Positions 1-12,912 are shown, counted from the stretch's first letter. The stretch is 57,500 nt of DNA from Paenisporosarcina antarctica (GCF_004367585.1 NZ_CP038015.1:3835001-3892500); one strand, 5' to 3'. Notes: a model not told the origin generated them from the sequence alone. A program made the numbers and translations.

Positions 1-2067
<2,067 letters not shown>

Positions 2068-2130
2068 ATAAAGATTGAATGGCTTTCAATGGCCCGTTTA
2101 TCCAGTTTTGAGTGAACAAGCACTCATTAG

Positions 2131-2246
<116 letters not shown>

Positions 2247-2254
2247 AAATAAGA

Positions 2255-2287
2255 AACCGTTACCTGTAAAAAGGTAACGGTTTTTTT
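2255..2287 (+). terminator. rrn operon terminator
   Basis: An 11-bp perfect stem (AACCGTTACCT with AGGTAACGGTT), a small A-rich loop and a run of seven T immediately after 5S. This is a strong intrinsic terminator that ends the rRNA operon. Confidence 0.9.
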
Positions 2288-2553
2288 GTGTGGTTTTATC
2301 CAAGCTTGAATAGAAGATGTGTGAGAAATAGGTTAAACAAAGAGTTCAGGGAGATAAGGAATGAGACCTGGAGCATACGGAATAACCTACGTTGTGACGA
2401 AAGTCATTAGATGTATTTACTAGTTGTCTCAACTAACAATTCACCTTATTGATGAAAATGACATCACTTTTTGATATTTTCGTTCCCTAATAAGCAGCGT
2501 ACCGAAAATTAAACCAGTTATTCCTCCTCTATTGATGAAGTGAGAAGCTTTTA

Positions 2554-2708
2554 TGTGGATAAAATTGGGTGAAGCGGAATAAAACCTGGTTCTAGCCGAT
2601 TAAACGAGATGCAAAGCCGATTAAATCTCAGGTGAAGCGGAATAAAACCTCTCCGTAGCCGAATAAATCCCTATCCAAGCCGATTAAATCTTTTCAAACC
2701 TAAATAAA
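2554..2708. repeat. 21-bp-period degenerate repeat array
   Basis: The core GCCGATTAAA, with variants GCGGAATAAA and GCCGAATAAA, begins at 2574, 2595, 2616, 2637, 2658 and 2679, exactly 21 bp apart. Decayed units lie at about 2554 and 2699. The intervening 11 bases vary. Twenty-one bp equals seven codons and two helical turns. On the minus strand one frame reads a heptad-like F-N/I-R/P-L repeat for about five units, but it has no start signal and ends in stops. Confidence 0.8.
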
Positions 2709-2715
2709 CAGAGAG

Positions 2716-2782
2716 ACCGGTACCTGTAAAAAGGTATCGTTTTTATTCAAGTATTAATAGAAGGAGAGCGAGAAAGGATCGC
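2716..2782 (+). repeat. Decayed second copy of the rrn terminator region
   Basis: CCGGTACCTGTAAAAAGGTA here repeats CCGTTACCTGTAAAAAGGTA at 2257-2276. The similarity continues downstream (TTTTAT-CAAG, AATAGAAG, GAGAAA at 2741-2778 against 2294-2327). The stem is weakened (GGTACC/GGTATC) but a T-run remains. It looks like a duplicated rrn distal end that has drifted. Confidence 0.65.
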
Positions 2783-3236
2783 CAAGATAACAGGGTATAA
2801 AACGTGATTGAACGATAAACACCTCAATTTGATTGGAAAATATTTTACAATTAAAAAGAGACTCAAAAACTATATCAAGAATCAAACTAGCTATTAAGAT
2901 ATGAATGGCCGATTTTCACTTTCAACACCGAGCTCCTTTGTGAAAAAAGGATTTTCTTCAATGCATAAGAAGGGTTTAGAATCGCTTTATTCCCCGCATG
3001 CTCTACCTTACAAGAGAATGTGCGTCGCATCCTTGTTAACTTAAACATTTCAAATTTGGATGACCATAGAATGGACATCGACTGCCAGAAAGTAAGTATG
3101 TGGTAAAGTTGTCGGCGCACTTTATGGGGAATTGTCTGTCCAGTGGTCCTTTGCGAAATAGGCTAGATAATCACTCAATAGGATCTATTGGCCTAAGGGA
3201 TAGACGACTTATTTGAGAGAATACGTGCTTTTTCGA

Positions 3237-3256
3237 CATATTTCCCGGGAAATATG
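3237..3256. promoter_or_regulatory. Perfect 20-bp palindrome, possible operator
   Basis: CATATTTCCC followed directly by its reverse complement GGGAAATATG, with no spacer. It lies 147 bp upstream of the decarboxylase start. A perfect spacerless palindrome suggests a dimeric DNA-binding protein rather than an RNA hairpin. The regulator is unknown. Confidence 0.45.
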
Positions 3257-3402
3257 ACAAATCTTGATTGTCTTTATGCGACTGGTTAATGTTGATGGAA
3301 TGGCTCAAAGTTAACGAAGAAAGTCTTGTTTTTAATTCTGTGGGTAGATGATATAAGTATTGATGTATAATGAATACATATGAATGTGCGAGGGATTATT
3401 AA

Positions 3403-4830
3403 ATGGATAAACGGCCAATCGTAGAGGCGATGCAACGTTTTTACAAAAAGCAGAATACATCGCTTCATGTACCTGGGCATAAGCATGGGGCATTGTCTGA
3501 ATTGCCACGTGCGTTCAAAGATGTAATGAAGTTTGATTATACAGAGCTCGAAGGTCTGGATGATTATCATCATCCGGAGGGCGTCATAGAAGAAGCGCAA
3601 AAATTATTGGCAATAGCATATGAAGCAACACATAGTTATTTTCTGGTGAATGGTACGACTGTTGGGAACTTAGCGATGGTCTATGCAACATGTCGAGAAG
3701 GGGACCGAGTTTTGGTTCAACGAAATGCGCATAAATCAATTTTTCACGCTCTTGAGTTGGTTGGTGCAGATCCGGTATTTTTAACTCCAGAATGGGATGA
3801 AAAAACTCACACCTCAACTCATGTTAGCTTGGCTACAGTTGCGGCGGCAATTGAACATTATCCACAAGCCCAAGCCATTATTTTAACGCATCCAACATAC
3901 TACGGTGTTACTAATTCTGTAATGGGTGAAGTAATTAGTTTAGCGCATTCTCACGGAATACCGGTTCTGGTTGACGAAGCTCATGGAGCGCATTTTATAG
4001 CAACAGCGGATTTCCCAATGTCTGCGCTTGAGATGGGTGCAGATGTTGTTGTACAATCTGCTCATAAAACACTTCCAGCTATGACGATGGGTTCTTATTT
4101 ACATATCCAATCAAATCGTGTTTCTTATGATAAAGTGAATCGCTATTTGCGAATGCTTCAATCTAGTAGTCCGTCGTATTTGATACTAGCATCACTAGAT
4201 GATGCTAGGCATTATATTGAGACGTATGCACATGAAGATTATCAGTTATTTTCTACTACTCGTAAACTATTTGTGGATAGTTTAAAAACCATACATTCTC
4301 TAGAAGTAGTCGAAGTGGATGACCCAATAAAATTGATTTTGCGGGTTCATCAATATACAGGTTACAGGTTGCAAAAACAATTAGAGCTTCAAGGTATTTA
4401 CGTGGAATTAGCAGATCCAGAGCAAGTCCTTTTGATATTGCCGTTGTTAAAGGCGAGACATCAGTTTCCGTTTGCCGAAATAAGAATGAAGATTAAGACT
4501 GCTGTAGAAAAATGTGCAAAACAACAAAGAGACAAAGTAGATATCGATTATTCACACGATTTATATGCTCTATCAACTTTAGCTGTTTCCTATAAAGAAT
4601 TACAGGAAACAGAAAATGAATGGATATTATATACAAAGGCGACTGGCCGAGTTTGTGCAGGAATGGTAATTCCATATCCGCCAGGCATTCCACTATTCGT
4701 TCGTGGGGAGAGAATTACAACAAGTAAACTGGAAATGCTTGCTGATTATTTAGCGAGTGGCGCTATCATTCAAGGAGAACATGATTTGAGCCGAAAACAG
4801 TTACTGGTTTTGAAGGAGGCAAAAGTATGA
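3403..4830 (+). CDS. PLP-dependent Orn/Lys/Arg decarboxylase family protein (YaaO-like)
   Basis: A 475-residue fold-type I PLP enzyme of the basic amino acid decarboxylase family, the class that makes cadaverine, putrescine or agmatine. Near the N terminus is the family signature HVPGHKHG (about residues 22-29). The cofactor site has VDEAHGAH with the PLP-binding Asp at about 191, and the Schiff-base lysine is in SAHKTLPAM at about K222. The smaller C-terminal domain begins near residue 330. The length matches the short Bacillus YaaO/SpeA type and not the 700-residue inducible enzymes. It is the first gene after the rrn operon, and its stop overlaps the tmk start by 4 bp, so the two are probably co-translated. 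Which amino acid it uses cannot be read from the sequence. Confidence 0.88.
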   Translation: MDKRPIVEAMQRFYKKQNTSLHVPGHKHGALSELPRAFKDVMKFDYTELEGLDDYHHPEGVIEEAQKLLAIAYEATHSYFLVNGTTVGNLAMVYATCREGDRVLVQRNAHKSIFHALELVGADPVFLTPEWDEKTHTSTHVSLATVAAAIEHYPQAQAIILTHPTYYGVTNSVMGEVISLAHSHGIPVLVDEAHGAHFIATADFPMSALEMGADVVVQSAHKTLPAMTMGSYLHIQSNRVSYDKVNRYLRMLQSSSPSYLILASLDDARHYIETYAHEDYQLFSTTRKLFVDSLKTIHSLEVVEVDDPIKLILRVHQYTGYRLQKQLELQGIYVELADPEQVLLILPLLKARHQFPFAEIRMKIKTAVEKCAKQQRDKVDIDYSHDLYALSTLAVSYKELQETENEWILYTKATGRVCAGMVIPYPPGIPLFVRGERITTSKLEMLADYLASGAIIQGEHDLSRKQLLVLKEAKV

Positions 4831-5471
4831 ATAATCAAGGATTTTTTATTACGATCGAAGGACCAGAAGGAGCAGGAAAGACAACGGTTTTAAGTGATGT
4901 GGTTTCACAATTAACTGCCCAAGGATACAATATCGTTTCAACACGTGAACCTGGTGGAATTCGCATTTCAGAACACATCCGTGAAGTAATTTTAAATAAT
5001 GACTACACAGAGATGGATGGGCGAACTGAAGCACTTTTGTATGCAGCAGCGAGACGTCAACACTTAGTTGAAAAGATTACTCCAGCACTAAATGATAATA
5101 AAATTGTTTTATGTGATCGTTTTATTGATGCATCTCTTGCATACCAAGGACATGCACGCGGTCTAGGAATAGATGAAGTTCTTTCGATTAATGAATTTGC
5201 GATAGGGAAATTAATGCCGGACCTGACATTATTGTTTGATTTAGAGCCATCGATTGGTCTAAAAAGGATTGCTAAACATGATGAAAGGGAAAAGAATAGA
5301 ATGGATGCTGAAAGTTTAGCCTTTCATGAACTGGTTAGAGAAGGTTATCAAGAAGTAGTTAAACGCTATCCAAATCGTATTCACGTTATAGATGCCTCAA
5401 AATCGCAAAAAGAAGTAACAAGTGACGTAATGGATGTTATGAAAAAATCTCTTGAATCACGCATGAATTGA
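4827..5471 (+). CDS. tmk: Thymidylate kinase
   Basis: Phosphorylates dTMP to dTDP with ATP, the last specific step of dTTP synthesis. The protein is 214 residues, the family's usual size. It has the P-loop GPEGAGKT at 12-19, the dTMP-binding [12 protein letters not shown] segment at about 95-106, and a lid region after residue 140. The ATG overlaps the preceding stop as ATGA. It has the same neighbours as in B. subtilis (yaaO-tmk-yaaQ). Confidence 0.96.
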   Translation: MNNQGFFITIEGPEGAGKTTVLSDVVSQLTAQGYNIVSTREPGGIRISEHIREVILNNDYTEMDGRTEALLYAAARRQHLVEKITPALNDNKIVLCDRFIDASLAYQGHARGLGIDEVLSINEFAIGKLMPDLTLLFDLEPSIGLKRIAKHDEREKNRMDAESLAFHELVREGYQEVVKRYPNRIHVIDASKSQKEVTSDVMDVMKKSLESRMN

Positions 5472-5475
5472 TTGA

Positions 5476-5856
<381 letters not shown>

Positions 5857-5875
5857 AAAAGCTCTGAAAATAATT

Positions 5876-5900
5876 TTTGCATGAATAAATTTTATGCAAA
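5876..5900 (+). promoter_or_regulatory. Inverted repeat just upstream of the darA terminator
   Basis: TTTGCAT and ATGCAAA are separated by 11 bases in the darA-holB gap, only 8 nt before the terminator stem. It could be an operator or a second RNA hairpin. No further support. Confidence 0.35.
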
Positions 5901-5908
5901 CATACACG

Positions 5909-5950
5909 AAAAACCCGTGTTTGCCGGATGTCCGGAGCACGGGTTTTTTT
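5909..5950 (+). terminator. Terminator between darA and holB
   Basis: Two stacked stems: outer AAAAACCCGTG with CACGGGTTTTT, inner CCGGA with TCCGG, then a T-run. It is strong, yet holB begins only 23 nt later and no promoter is visible between, so holB would depend on read-through. Confidence 0.85.
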
Positions 5951-5972
5951 AAAAGAAGAGGTGAGCAGCAAA

Positions 5973-6977
5973 TTGAGTGAAAACCTATCAGATGTAATAA
6001 AATTACAACCTGTTATTACGAAACAACTTCAAATGGTTTTCCAAAAAAACCGAGTTGCTCACGCATATCTTTTTGAGGGAGCGAGAGGTACTGGCAAATT
6101 AGCAGTGATGCGATCTTTTGTTAAATTACTGCTGTGTGAACAACCTGTTGAAAATGTTTCATGTGAAACATGCCGAGGGTGTAGAAGATTTGAATCTGGT
6201 AATCATCCAAATCTTATTCAAGTTGAGCCAGACGGTCAAGATATAAAAAAAGATCAGATGTTACAACTGATTTTTGAGATGAATAAAACGGCGCTTGAAG
6301 CTGGCCGTAAAATATATGTACTCCATCGGGCAGATCGATTAAACATTTCAGCTGCAAACACTTTACTGAAATTTTTAGAAGAGCCTGAAGGACTGGTCAC
6401 TGCTTTTTTATTAACGGAAAAGCCATATGCGATATTATCGACAATACGATCGCGTTGTCAAATTATTTCTTTTCCATCAATTCCTTATGAAGAACGCGTT
6501 AAAGTGTTGGTAGATGAAGGTCTCACAGCATCTATGGCGGCAACCGTTTCCATGTTAACGAATGATTTAGAAGAATCTTTACGATTGGCAAAGGATGACC
6601 AGTTTGCACAGGTTCGAAAAACAGTGTTAAAATTGGTAGAGGCAGTTGAAACAAATGTACATGAAGCCATGTTAACGGTTCATGAAGATTGGCTACCTTT
6701 GTTAAAAGAAAAAGAAGACACAGAACAGGCATTGGATTTACTTTTATTCGCATACCGCGATTTAGTAGCAGTTAAGGCTAATAGTAATACATTATTTACG
6801 TATCCGGATTTCTTGCCATTTTATCAGCAACATGCACATCATTGTAGTTATGAGCACTTGTCGAATAAAATTGAGGCCATATTAAAAGCGAAGCAACAAT
6901 TGCATCGTAATATGAATCGGACGCTTTTAATGGAACAATTAATGTTAAATATGCAGGAGGGATTTTCGTTTGTATAA
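5973..6977 (+). CDS. holB: DNA polymerase III delta' subunit
   Basis: Clamp-loader subunit (334 residues from the start chosen) that helps load the beta clamp on DNA. It is an AAA+ protein with GARGTGK at about 36-42, a zinc module with Cys at about 55, 64, 67 and 70, the FLEEPEG segment, and the SRCQ sensor near 160, followed by a helical collar domain. I chose TTG at 5973 because GAAGAGGTGAG sits 9 nt before it. An in-frame ATG at 5928 exists but lies inside the preceding terminator hairpin with no ribosome site. The next gene, ricT, overlaps its end by 8 bp. Confidence 0.93.
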   Translation: MSENLSDVIKLQPVITKQLQMVFQKNRVAHAYLFEGARGTGKLAVMRSFVKLLLCEQPVENVSCETCRGCRRFESGNHPNLIQVEPDGQDIKKDQMLQLIFEMNKTALEAGRKIYVLHRADRLNISAANTLLKFLEEPEGLVTAFLLTEKPYAILSTIRSRCQIISFPSIPYEERVKVLVDEGLTASMAATVSMLTNDLEESLRLAKDDQFAQVRKTVLKLVEAVETNVHEAMLTVHEDWLPLLKEKEDTEQALDLLLFAYRDLVAVKANSNTLFTYPDFLPFYQQHAHHCSYEHLSNKIEAILKAKQQLHRNMNRTLLMEQLMLNMQEGFSFV

Positions 6978-7785
6978 TGTTGTAGGTGTCCGCTTCAAGA
7001 AAGCGGGTAAAATATATTATTTTGATCCAGCTGATTTTCCGTTAGAAAAGAATCAGTATGTTATTGTTGAAACAGCAAGAGGGATAGAATACGGGAAAGT
7101 CGTAGTTCCTATCAAGCAAGTTGAAGAACACGATGTGGTGTTGCCCCTTAAACATGTCGTGCGTCTAGCTGATGAACGTGATCGTTATCAAGTAGATGAA
7201 AACCAAGCGGAGTCGCAACATGCGTTTGAGCTTGGAACAGAAAAGATTATTGAACACACATTAGAAATGAAGCTAGTGAATGTAGAGTATACATTTGATC
7301 GGAATAAAATCATCTTTTATTTCACAGCTGAAGGTCGCGTGGATTTCCGTGACTTGGTAAAAGACTTGGCTTCGGTCTTTAGAACACGAATTGAGTTACG
7401 TCAAATTGGAGTTCGAGATGAAGCGAAAATGCTTGGCGGGATCGGACCTTGTGGACGTATGCTATGTTGTTCTACATTTTTAGGCGATTTCGAACCTGTT
7501 TCGATTAAAATGGCGAAAGATCAAAATCTGTCTCTAAATCCATCGAAGATTTCAGGTTTATGTGGACGTTTAATGTGCTGTTTAAAATACGAAAATGACG
7601 AGTATGAAGCTTCTAAATTGTTAATGCCAGACATGGGCGCTCGTATTTCTACACCAGAAGGAAAAGGCAAAGTAATTGGAATTAATTTATTAGAACGCGT
7701 GATGCAAGTTGAAATAGCTGAGCAACAACGTGTGCTAGAATATACATTAGAAGAAATACAACAATTTGAAGAAAACCAAGTGTAA
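6970..7785 (+). CDS. ricT: Y-complex (RicAFT) component RicT / YaaT
   Basis: A 271-residue PSP1-domain protein. In B. subtilis RicT forms a complex with RicA (YmcA) and RicF (YlbF) that carries iron-sulfur clusters and promotes RNase Y-dependent mRNA maturation, biofilm formation and sporulation. Cysteine-rich stretches GPCGRMLCC (about 159-167) and GLCGRLMCC (about 196-204) are the conserved cluster-ligand region. It starts at TTG 6970, 9 nt behind AGGAGGG, inside the end of holB. The holB-ricT-yabA order is the usual one. Confidence 0.94.
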   Translation: MYNVVGVRFKKAGKIYYFDPADFPLEKNQYVIVETARGIEYGKVVVPIKQVEEHDVVLPLKHVVRLADERDRYQVDENQAESQHAFELGTEKIIEHTLEMKLVNVEYTFDRNKIIFYFTAEGRVDFRDLVKDLASVFRTRIELRQIGVRDEAKMLGGIGPCGRMLCCSTFLGDFEPVSIKMAKDQNLSLNPSKISGLCGRLMCCLKYENDEYEASKLLMPDMGARISTPEGKGKVIGINLLERVMQVEIAEQQRVLEYTLEEIQQFEENQV

Positions 7786-7810
7786 CGGACTGAACAATGG
7801 GGTGATTTAC

Positions 7811-8182
7811 GTGAAAGATCGTAATTTTTTGGAAACGGTCATGGAATTTGAACAGCAATTAGAATCATTGCAAGGGCAGTTCCATGCACTTAAAGAGTTC
7901 GTGGCATTTATGATGGAAGAACATCAGTCTTTGCAACAAGAGAATTCCCACCTTAGAAAGCGTTTGGATGAAATTCATGCAGCGGAAGAAGCTGTCTTGA
8001 AGCAGTCCGAACTAAACGCCAAAAAAGTAAAAGTAAGCCGTCTTGATATAGGAGAGGGTTACGATAATTTAGCTCGATTATATCAAGAAGGTTTCCATGT
8101 GTGCCATGTGCATTTTGGAAGTTCACGTAAAGGTGAAGATTGTTTATTTTGTCTTTCCTTTTTAAATAAACAAAACGGGTAA
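7811..8182 (+). CDS. yabA: Replication initiation control protein YabA
   Basis: A 123-residue regulator that binds DnaA and the DnaN clamp and restrains over-initiation. The N-terminal half is a coiled coil (roughly 5-60) for tetramer formation. The C-terminal zinc domain carries H96, C98, C111 and C114 within HVCHVHFG and DCLFC, preceded by [20 protein letters not shown] at 7811 is chosen: GGGGTGA precedes it, and the protein then begins like YabA. A longer in-frame start at 7766 would lie inside ricT. Confidence 0.94.
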   Translation: MKDRNFLETVMEFEQQLESLQGQFHALKEFVAFMMEEHQSLQQENSHLRKRLDEIHAAEEAVLKQSELNAKKVKVSRLDIGEGYDNLARLYQEGFHVCHVHFGSSRKGEDCLFCLSFLNKQNG

Positions 8183-8183
8183 T

Positions 8184-8227
8184 GAAAGACTGATTCCACT
8201 GTAAGTTAGTGGATGTCGGTCTTTTGT
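8184..8227 (+). terminator. Possible terminator or attenuator after yabA
   Basis: An interrupted stem, AAAGAC with GTCTTT outside and TCCACT with AGTGGA inside, then a short T-rich run. Only 20 bases separate it from trmN6. The T-tract is poor, so it may only reduce read-through. Confidence 0.4.
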
Positions 8228-8247
8228 TATGTTGGAGGATTCAACAA

Positions 8248-8994
8248 ATGGAAATACATTTACAAGAGGATGAACGATTAGATTATTTGCTGGCAGAGGA
8301 GCTTCGCATCATTCAAAGTCCATCTGTTTTTTCTTTTTCGCTAGATGCTGTATTACTGGCTAAATTTACTTATGTTCCCATTAGAAAAGGGGCTATTGTT
8401 GATTTATGTTCAGGAAATGGGGTCATCCCACTATTTTTAAGTGCACGTACACAGGCAAAAATTATCGGTGTTGAATTGCAACATCGACTAGCTGATATGG
8501 CAATACGAAGTGTGGAGTATAATCAATTACAAGACCAAATTACCATTCTTGAAGGCGATGTAAAAACAATTCCAAAACAACTCGGCTTTGAAAAATTTGA
8601 TGTGGTTACGTGCAATCCTCCTTATTTTCTTGCACATGAAGCCAGTGATAAAAACTTGAAAGAGCATTTAGCAATTGCTCGGCATGAACTTTATTTAACA
8701 TTAGATGAAGCAGTTCAATCTGCAAGTCAATTGCTTAAACAAGGCGGAAAAGCGGCATTTGTTCATAGACCGGGACGTTTGTTAGATATAGTGACAGCGA
8801 TGAGAGCGAATCGACTGGAACCGAAACGTATTCGTTTTGTGTATCCGAAAGAAGGAAAAGAAGCGAATACCTTGTTAATAGAAGGCATAAAAGATGGCAA
8901 ACCTGATTTAAAGATTCTTCCGCCGTTATTTGTGTACGATGAACAAGGGGAATACACTGAAGAAGTTAGAGAGATGCTTTATGGAAAAAACTAA
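8248..8994 (+). CDS. yabB: tRNA1(Val) (adenine(37)-N6)-methyltransferase family (YabB/TrmN6)
   Basis: A class I SAM-dependent methyltransferase of 248 residues. The SAM loop is [13 protein letters not shown] (about 51-63) and the N6-adenine catalytic motif is NPPY (about 126-129). E. coli TrmN6 methylates A37 of a valine tRNA; the target in Bacillales is inferred. ATG 8248 is preceded by GGAGG; an in-frame ATG at 8209 has no ribosome site and lies in the hairpin. It overlaps yazA by 14 bp. Confidence 0.88.
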   Translation: MEIHLQEDERLDYLLAEELRIIQSPSVFSFSLDAVLLAKFTYVPIRKGAIVDLCSGNGVIPLFLSARTQAKIIGVELQHRLADMAIRSVEYNQLQDQITILEGDVKTIPKQLGFEKFDVVTCNPPYFLAHEASDKNLKEHLAIARHELYLTLDEAVQSASQLLKQGGKAAFVHRPGRLLDIVTAMRANRLEPKRIRFVYPKEGKEANTLLIEGIKDGKPDLKILPPLFVYDEQGEYTEEVREMLYGKN

Positions 8995-9256
8995 TGAACA
9001 TACCTTTTATGTGTTGGAATGTCTGGACGGATCGTATTATGCCGGTTATACGAATGATTTGAGTAAACGTGTGAGTGTCCATAATAGTGGGAAAGGGGCA
9101 AAATATACACGAGCAAGACGTCCAGTGTCTTGTATTTATCAAGAAGTTCATGAAACTAAACAACTTGCTATGAAAGCGGAATATGCATTTAAGCAGTTAA
9201 ATAAGAAGAATAAAATAGAGTATATTTCTAAAGGAATAAGAGGTGAACAATTATGA
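8981..9256 (+). CDS. yazA: GIY-YIG nuclease-like protein YazA
   Basis: A 91-residue single-domain GIY-YIG protein. [19 protein letters not shown] holds the two aligned motif strands (here YVL and YAG), followed by the conserved Arg (KRV) and [12 protein letters not shown]. These small UPF0213 proteins have unknown function. The start at 8981 lies inside the end of trmN6, and its stop overlaps rsmI by 4 bp, so translation is likely coupled. Confidence 0.87.
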   Translation: MEKTNEHTFYVLECLDGSYYAGYTNDLSKRVSVHNSGKGAKYTRARRPVSCIYQEVHETKQLAMKAEYAFKQLNKKNKIEYISKGIRGEQL

Positions 9257-10134
9257 ACGCACAAAAAAGTTTTTCAGGTCAGTTAACGACTGGTATTTTG
9301 TATTTAGTGGCGACACCTATTGGAAATTTAGAGGATATGACAGTACGCGCGATTAGAATAATGAAAGAAGCTGATTATATTGCTGCTGAAGATACACGCA
9401 ATACGAAGAAGTTGTGTAACTACTTTGAAATTGACACCCATCTCATCAGTTACCATGAACATAACTTAGAGTATGGTGGGGACAAGCTTCTAGAGCTTCT
9501 GCGAAATGGAAAGAATATTGCCCTTGTCAGTGATGCAGGATTACCGTGCATTTCAGATCCAGGAGCTGATATTGTAGCAAAAGCAGTAGCTGAAAATTTA
9601 TCAGTCGTGCCGATACCTGGTGCAAATGCTGCGTTGAGTGCATTGATCGCATCTGGTCTTTCAACGTTGTCATTTACGTTTTATGGCTTTCTGCCAAGAC
9701 AAAAGAAAGATAGAAAAGCTGCACTTGAAGCGATTCAATATCAGAAAGAAACTATGCTCTTTTACGAAGCACCTCATCGTTTAAAAGATACTTTGAAGGA
9801 TGCGCAATTAATACTGGGCTCAACTCGAAAAGTTGTGTTGGCTAGAGAAGTGACCAAGAAGTTTGAGGAATTTGTAAGAGGTACTTTAGAAGAAGCTGTA
9901 TCTTGGGTGGAGAATGAACAAGTAAGAGGAGAATTTGTTTTAGTCATTGACGGGTCTAGTGAAGAAAATCCATTGGTTAGTGAAAAATGGTGGATGGATT
10001 TATCGATTATTGAGCATGTTGAACATGTGATTGAAAATCAATCACTCTCTTCAAAAGAAGCTATTAAAGTTGTAGCTAAAGAACGAGAACTACCAAAGCG
10101 AGATGTATATCAAGAATTTCATATTCAAGAATAA
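9253..10134 (+). CDS. rsmI: 16S rRNA (cytidine(1402)-2'-O)-methyltransferase
   Basis: A 293-residue tetrapyrrole-methylase-fold enzyme that 2'-O-methylates C1402 in the decoding centre of 16S rRNA. It shows GILYLVATPIGNLEDMT (about 15-31), AAEDTRNTKKL, SDAGLPCISDPG (about 95-106) and FYEAPHRL. It is translationally coupled to yazA (ATGA overlap) and ends in a bidirectional terminator shared with abrB. Confidence 0.94.
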   Translation: MNAQKSFSGQLTTGILYLVATPIGNLEDMTVRAIRIMKEADYIAAEDTRNTKKLCNYFEIDTHLISYHEHNLEYGGDKLLELLRNGKNIALVSDAGLPCISDPGADIVAKAVAENLSVVPIPGANAALSALIASGLSTLSFTFYGFLPRQKKDRKAALEAIQYQKETMLFYEAPHRLKDTLKDAQLILGSTRKVVLAREVTKKFEEFVRGTLEEAVSWVENEQVRGEFVLVIDGSSEENPLVSEKWWMDLSIIEHVEHVIENQSLSSKEAIKVVAKERELPKRDVYQEFHIQE

Positions 10135-10168
10135 AAAAATGGAGTGACAATTTGTCACTCCTGTTTTA
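10135..10168. terminator. Bidirectional terminator between rsmI and abrB
   Basis: GGAGTGACA pairs with TGTCACTCC. An A-run lies on one side and TTTT on the other, so it can end transcripts from both convergent genes. Confidence 0.8.
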
Positions 10169-10175
10169 AAATAAT

Positions 10176-10454
10176 TTATTTGTTTTTGTTTGTTTGAATT
10201 TCTTTTACTAGCAAATCTGCGCCTTCTGGGCTTAAGATAAGTTTTCCGCCAACTAAACGGAAGTTATCATCTGATACTTCACCTGTAACAACACAAGTCA
10301 TGTTTGGTAAATATTTTTTTAGGATGATTTTATCTTCATCCACGTAAATTTCTAATGCGTCTTTTTCTGCGATACTTAAAGTACGACGAAGTTCTATTGG
10401 AATAACTACGCGACCTAATTCATCAACTTTACGTACGATACCTGTAGATTTCAT
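10176..10454 (-). CDS. abrB: Transition-state regulator AbrB
   Basis: A 92-residue DNA-binding regulator that represses post-exponential genes during growth. The N-terminal swapped-hairpin beta-barrel (MKSTGIVRKVDELGRVVIPI, Arg and Lys for DNA contact) is nearly identical to the B. subtilis protein; the C-terminal half gives tetramerisation. The ATG at 10454 is preceded by GAGGGG; a 13-codon longer frame starting at 10493 lacks a ribosome site and does not fit the family. Its leader carries two 0A boxes, so repression by Spo0A~P is expected. It is convergent to rsmI and divergent from metG. Confidence 0.96.
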   Translation of the reverse strand: MKSTGIVRKVDELGRVVIPIELRRTLSIAEKDALEIYVDEDKIILKKYLPNMTCVVTGEVSDDNFRLVGGKLILSPEGADLLVKEIQTNKNK

Positions 10455-10485
10455 GGATAGTACCCCTCTCGAATTATAAATGTAA

Positions 10486-10502
10486 TTCGTCAAATTTCGA
10501 CA
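10486..10502 (-). promoter_or_regulatory. Two tandem Spo0A (0A) boxes in the abrB leader
   Basis: On the minus strand TGTCGAA (10502-10496) and TGACGAA (10492-10486) are separated by 3 bp, the spacing and order known from B. subtilis abrB. They lie just downstream of the predicted start point, where Spo0A~P would block transcription. Confidence 0.8.
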
Positions 10503-10523
10503 TCTCTTGCTTGTCTGTAATTA

Positions 10524-10552
10524 ATCATACCAACTACTGCCATATACGTCAA
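10524..10552 (-). promoter_or_regulatory. Sigma-A promoter of abrB
   Basis: TTGACG (10552-10547), 17-bp spacer, TATGAT (10529-10524) on the minus strand. Predicted start near 10517, giving a leader of about 60 nt that contains both 0A boxes. Confidence 0.7.
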
Positions 10553-10724
10553 TAATTAATCTGTCCAATAAAAAGTATTTTTGTTAAAAAAATGATATTT
10601 TATAGTTAATTTATTATGTTTTTGATTCTAATTTTTCTTTATGTCTATAAGTTGGGAATAAAAATATAAATGGGTTTGAATTAACAAAAATTATCATTCG
10701 ACATTTTTCGTGTATTTAATATCA

Positions 10725-10753
10725 TTGTAACCAAAGAAAGACTCAGATAGAAT
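10725..10753 (+). promoter_or_regulatory. Candidate sigma-A promoter of metG
   Basis: TTGTAA, 17-bp spacer, TAGAAT; the predicted start is about 37 nt ahead of the GTG. Confidence 0.45.
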
Positions 10754-10795
10754 AGAACTACTACTTTATTGGTACGAACGAAAGGGCGAATTTAA

Positions 10796-12754
<1,959 letters not shown>

Positions 12755-12766
12755 AGGATTATCCCT

Positions 12767-12801
12767 AGAGTCTGTTCAGCAATTGCTGAGCAGGCTCTTT
12801 A
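12767..12801 (+). terminator. metG terminator
   Basis: CTGTTCAGC with GCTGAGCAG, extended by AGAG/CTCT, loop AATT, then a short T-run (CTCTTTACTTG). Confidence 0.75.
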
Positions 12802-12912
12802 CTTGTTTCAGGGAACCGCAACATGCTATTCTTTTCAAGTCTAAGACAAAAGTATTGATTTAAGGGGAATGTTTTTCCGGAAAAATTCAATAGTAAGGGC
12901 AATATAGTCCGG

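Larger units (their letters stand above)
2288..3402. other. Gene-free stretch between rrn operon and decarboxylase gene
   Basis: No credible gene is seen in 1.1 kb. The stretch holds a 21-bp-period array (about 2554-2708), a decayed copy of the rrn terminator and its flank (2716-2782), a perfect 20-bp palindrome (3237-3256) and a TATAAT at 3366-3371 that could serve the decarboxylase gene, though no good -35 is present. A 77-codon minus-strand frame at 2887-3120 has no recognisable motif or ribosome site. It may be a relic, but I assign nothing to it. Confidence 0.6.
10455..10795. other. Divergent abrB-metG control region
   Basis: Very AT-rich. It holds the abrB promoter and 0A boxes and the metG promoter. 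No T-box leader (no GGGTGG-type antiterminator or specifier loop) is seen before metG. Confidence 0.6.

Noticed and set aside
2554-2708. CRISPR or small-protein gene in the 21-bp array
   Set aside because: The period is too short for CRISPR; all frames contain stops or lack a start with a ribosome site.
2887-3120. 77-codon minus-strand frame
   Set aside because: No ribosome site, no recognisable motif and no conserved context that I can see; perhaps a relic, not called as a gene.
5928-5972. Extended N terminus of holB from ATG 5928
   Set aside because: The ATG is inside the terminator hairpin loop without a ribosome site; TTG 5973 has one and matches the family.
10473-10478. TATAAT on the minus strand as the abrB -10
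   Set aside because: Transcription would start within the abrB ribosome site; the promoter at 10524-10552 is a better fit.
10494-10795. T-box riboswitch before metG
   Set aside because: No antiterminator T-box sequence or terminator/antiterminator pair is present in this AT-rich leader.
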